Below are positions 5,486-7,086 of a stretch of DNA of 7,086 nt, in pieces (position 1 is the first letter of the stretch; every line of letters starts with the position of its first letter). Source of the DNA: Desulfobacula sp. (GTDB lineage Bacteria; Desulfobacterota; Desulfobacteria; Desulfobacterales; Desulfobacteraceae); contig JABIYQ010000402.1 of assembly GCA_018702715.1 (NCBI GenBank), positions 1 to 7,086 on the forward strand. The letters run 5' to 3'. The notes beneath the pieces are model-generated. The model was not told the origin of the DNA and searched no databases. It saw nothing but the letters and a program-made list of their open reading frames with translations. A program made the position numbers and the translations under genes.

Positions 5486-5524
5486 ATGAGCCATAAATTA
5501 ATTACTTATAAATCACGGCTTTGA
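5486..5524 (+). CDS. Short leader-like ORF before fic (12 codons)
   Basis: ATG 5486 is preceded by AAAGGA at 5473-5478 with seven bases between, the best ribosome site in this stretch. It encodes MSHKLITYKSRL and stops with TGA at 5522-5524, two bases before the fic ATG. The fic ATG itself has no good ribosome site. Translation of this leader, followed by reinitiation, is a plausible way for fic to be expressed. It could also be the decayed start of another gene. Confidence 0.35.
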   Translation: MSHKLITYKSRL

Positions 5525-5526
5525 TC

Positions 5527-6702
5527 ATGAATGCAACAAAATGGAACTGGCAGCAAGACGACTGGCCCAATTTCAGCTATGACAATAAAAAATTAGCTTC
5601 ACTTGAACAAGAGTATATTCAAGAGGCTGGTATTTCTTTTGGAATTATGAAATCACTTCCAGAGGCAGAGCAAAAGCAATTGGCTGTTGAGATAATTAGT
5701 GACGAGGCCCTGAATACATCTGAAATCGAAGGGGAAATTTTTAACCGGGATAGTTTGCAATCATCCATCATGCGTGAATTTGGTCTTGCCGAAATTGTCA
5801 GAGAAGCCAGGAGCACACCAGGAGAGCGCGGCATAGCAAAAATGATGAAAGAATTGTATGCCGAATATCAACACTCCTTGAGCCATGAAATGCTTTTTAG
5901 CTGGCATGATAACTTGATGCTCGGAAACCCAAAGATTAAAGCAGGTAAATACAGAACCTATAAAGAAGATATGCAAGTTGTTTCTGGACGGATTGATAAA
6001 CCAAAAATCCATTTTGTAGCCCCTCCTTCGCCCAGAGTACCTCAGGAAATGAAGCAGTTTATAGATTGGTTCAACCGGACAGCACCAGAGCGTAAAACAC
6101 CTTTACCAACGCTGACCAGGGCCGGGATCGCGCATTTCCGTTTTGTGACAATCCATCCTTTTGAGGATGGAAACGGACGTATAGGCCGGGCCTTAGTAAC
6201 AAAGGTTTTGTCCCAATCTAATAAGAACCCGGTTTTAACGGCTGTATCTTGTACGATTAACCAAGATAAAACGCAATATTACAAATCTTTAAATACTCAG
6301 AATAAAAACAATGAAATAACTCCATATCTAACTTATTTTTCAGAAACGGTTCTTGAATCACAACGGACAACTGTTGAAAAGCTGAACTTCTTAATTGCAA
6401 AAACAAAGTTTTTCGATGCTCATAAAGGGAATATAAACGATCGGCAAAAGAAAGCGGTTTTAAGGATTTTCCGAGAAGGTCCCAAAGGATTTGCCGGAGG
6501 GCTGAGCGCAAAAAACTACATAGTGATTACAAAAGCACCTAAAGCGACAGCAACAAGAGATTTAACAGATCTGGCCAAAAAGGGAATCCTGATCAAAACC
6601 GGAAAACTCAAAAGTACTCGATATGAGTTAGATTTGGCTCCCTTTAATTATATTTTTAATATTGGGAACTATAAAGATACCTCGAACATCAACATCTCAT
6701 AA
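5527..6702 (+). CDS. Fic (Fido) family protein, class II, probable AMP-transferase
   Basis: This 391-residue protein is of the Fic family, which transfers AMP (or related groups) to hydroxyl side chains of target proteins; the target here is unknown. The N-terminus KWNWQQDDWPNFSYD (5-19) is typical of the DUF4172 region in such proteins. The inhibitory helix motif S/T-x-x-x-E-G appears as TSEIEG (64-69), before the Fic core, which makes it class II (self-inhibited, Glu68). The flap GKYRTYKEDMQVVSG spans 140-154. The active-site motif HPFEDGNGRIGR (210-221) is complete, with catalytic His210. A winged-helix domain lies at about 302-368. ATG 5527 is chosen over TTG 5521 because the conserved region starts at once. 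It stands alone, after a leader ORF. Nothing is broken. Confidence 0.93.
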   Translation: MNATKWNWQQDDWPNFSYDNKKLASLEQEYIQEAGISFGIMKSLPEAEQKQLAVEIISDEALNTSEIEGEIFNRDSLQSSIMREFGLAEIVREARSTPGERGIAKMMKELYAEYQHSLSHEMLFSWHDNLMLGNPKIKAGKYRTYKEDMQVVSGRIDKPKIHFVAPPSPRVPQEMKQFIDWFNRTAPERKTPLPTLTRAGIAHFRFVTIHPFEDGNGRIGRALVTKVLSQSNKNPVLTAVSCTINQDKTQYYKSLNTQNKNNEITPYLTYFSETVLESQRTTVEKLNFLIAKTKFFDAHKGNINDRQKKAVLRIFREGPKGFAGGLSAKNYIVITKAPKATATRDLTDLAKKGILIKTGKLKSTRYELDLAPFNYIFNIGNYKDTSNINIS

Positions 6703-6783
6703 AACCGCTTAGGAGATAGAGATTCATTTGCCTTTTTTTAATGGCTTTAGATGATTGGGTATTTAATCCTAACAAGTGAAATG

Positions 6784-6807
6784 CTGCCGGATAAACCGCA
6801 GATTTCT
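6784..6807. repeat. REP-like hairpin, copy 2 (after fic)
   Basis: CTGCCGG (6784-6790) and CCGCAG (6796-6801) form the same six-pair stem as copy 1, with one bulged C and an ATAAA loop, followed by ATTTCT. The segment ACCGCAGATT is shared exactly with the copy at 5299. The rest of the 6703-6825 spacer shows no convincing gene or strong terminator. Confidence 0.4.
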
Positions 6808-6825
6808 ATGGATATGTGTAAAAAC

Positions 6826-6854
6826 TTGACAATACGTACGGAATGGCGTACCTT
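6826..6854 (+). promoter_or_regulatory. Promoter with internal operator for the Phd/YefM-type antitoxin
   Basis: TTGACA (6826-6831), a 17-base spacer and TACCTT (6849-6854) form a plausible sigma-70 promoter; a -10 further along in TTATAT is the alternative. Within it, GTACG (6836-6840) and CGTAC (6847-6851) are perfect inverted arms six bases apart. YefM-type operators are known to use palindromes with a GTAC core, so this fits an autorepression site. Confidence 0.65.
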
Positions 6855-6882
6855 ATATACAAACAAAATATAAAGGTGCGAC

Positions 6883-7086
6883 ATGGCAACATTATCTGCA
6901 ACAGAAGCAAGAAAAAATTTATACCGACTAATTGATGAAACTTCATCTACTCATGAACCCATTACAATTACGGGTAAGCGTGGGAATGCTGTCCTTCTTT
7001 CAGAAAGTGACTGGAGAGCAATCCAAGAAACAATGTTCCTCGTAAATATACCTGGAATGAGAGAGTCTATAATTGAAGGGTTTAAA
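6883..7086 (+). CDS. Phd/YefM-family antitoxin, cut by the window end
   Basis: Sixty-eight residues are visible, with no stop codon before the edge. The start MATLSATEARKNLYRLIDE is the Phd/YefM signature (strand, then helix with A-R-x-x-L). THEPITITGKRGNAVLLSES (23-42) provides the dimer strands, and DWRAIQETMFLVN (43-55) matches the helix before the toxin-binding tail. Normal antitoxins of this family are about 75-90 residues, so only the C-terminus is missing. AAAGGTG (6872-6878) is the ribosome site. Phd/YefM proteins are unfolded at the C-terminus and neutralise Doc, YoeB or Txe toxins. The toxin gene should follow directly, outside the window, so the exact pair cannot be named. Confidence 0.85.
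   Translation, partial: MATLSATEARKNLYRLIDETSSTHEPITITGKRGNAVLLSESDWRAIQETMFLVNIPGMRESIIEGFK

Noticed and set aside
1..7086. CRISPR array, tRNA or rRNA gene, insertion-sequence ends
   Set aside because: No regularly spaced direct repeats, cloverleaf-like segments, ribosomal RNA motifs or transposase-like protein were seen on either strand.

Overview
The window is a dense run of toxin-antitoxin (TA) and TA-like modules, all on the + strand, from a moderately AT-rich Gram-negative-type bacterium. Promoters and Shine-Dalgarno sites look like sigma-70 types. Gene content and protein style (HipA, AbiE, Fic with an N-terminal DUF4172-type region, a TPR-like protein) fit a Desulfobacterota/deltaproteobacterial accessory region. 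That placement is an impression, not a test. There are no rRNA, tRNA, CRISPR or recognisable transposase sequences.

Layout. (1) 26-1579: a near-perfect palindrome, hipB and hipA, ending in a weak hairpin terminator. (2) 1604-2130: a strong promoter with an operator-like palindrome over its -10 box, then a ribbon-helix-helix antitoxin overlapping a RelE/ParE-type toxin. (3) 2131-2300: about 170 bases without a gene; its two ends resemble a decayed integron attC site, but weakly. (4) 2301-3357: a helical-repeat (TPR-like) protein whose reading frame breaks near 3163-3203, with its C-terminal part continuing in another frame. (5) 3358-3561: two tandem hairpins, then two inverted repeats over a sigma-70-like promoter. 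(6) 3562-5278: an AbiE-type module. The antitoxin abiEi overlaps abiEii by 4 bases. The abiEii toxin frame is interrupted near codon 24 and is restored by a single -1 shift. (7) 5279-5526: a possible gene remnant, a REP-like hairpin, an AT-rich hairpin and a 12-codon leader-like ORF. (8) 5527-6702: a class II Fic protein. (9) 6703-7086: spacer with a second REP-like hairpin, a promoter with a built-in inverted repeat, and a Phd/YefM-type antitoxin cut by the window end; its toxin would lie beyond.

How they work together. Each module appears to be its own transcription unit, with a DNA-binding antitoxin or regulator first and an inverted repeat at the promoter, as expected for negative autoregulation. 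Predicted targets differ: HipA is a protein kinase, RelE acts on mRNA or gyrase, AbiEii is a nucleotidyltransferase and Fic transfers AMP. All plausibly slow translation, replication or growth, which fits a stress, persistence or anti-phage island. Two of the genes (the TPR-like gene and abiEii) are broken by what look like single-base frame changes next to short homopolymers. The reader should therefore consider decay, programmed frameshifting and sequencing error together.
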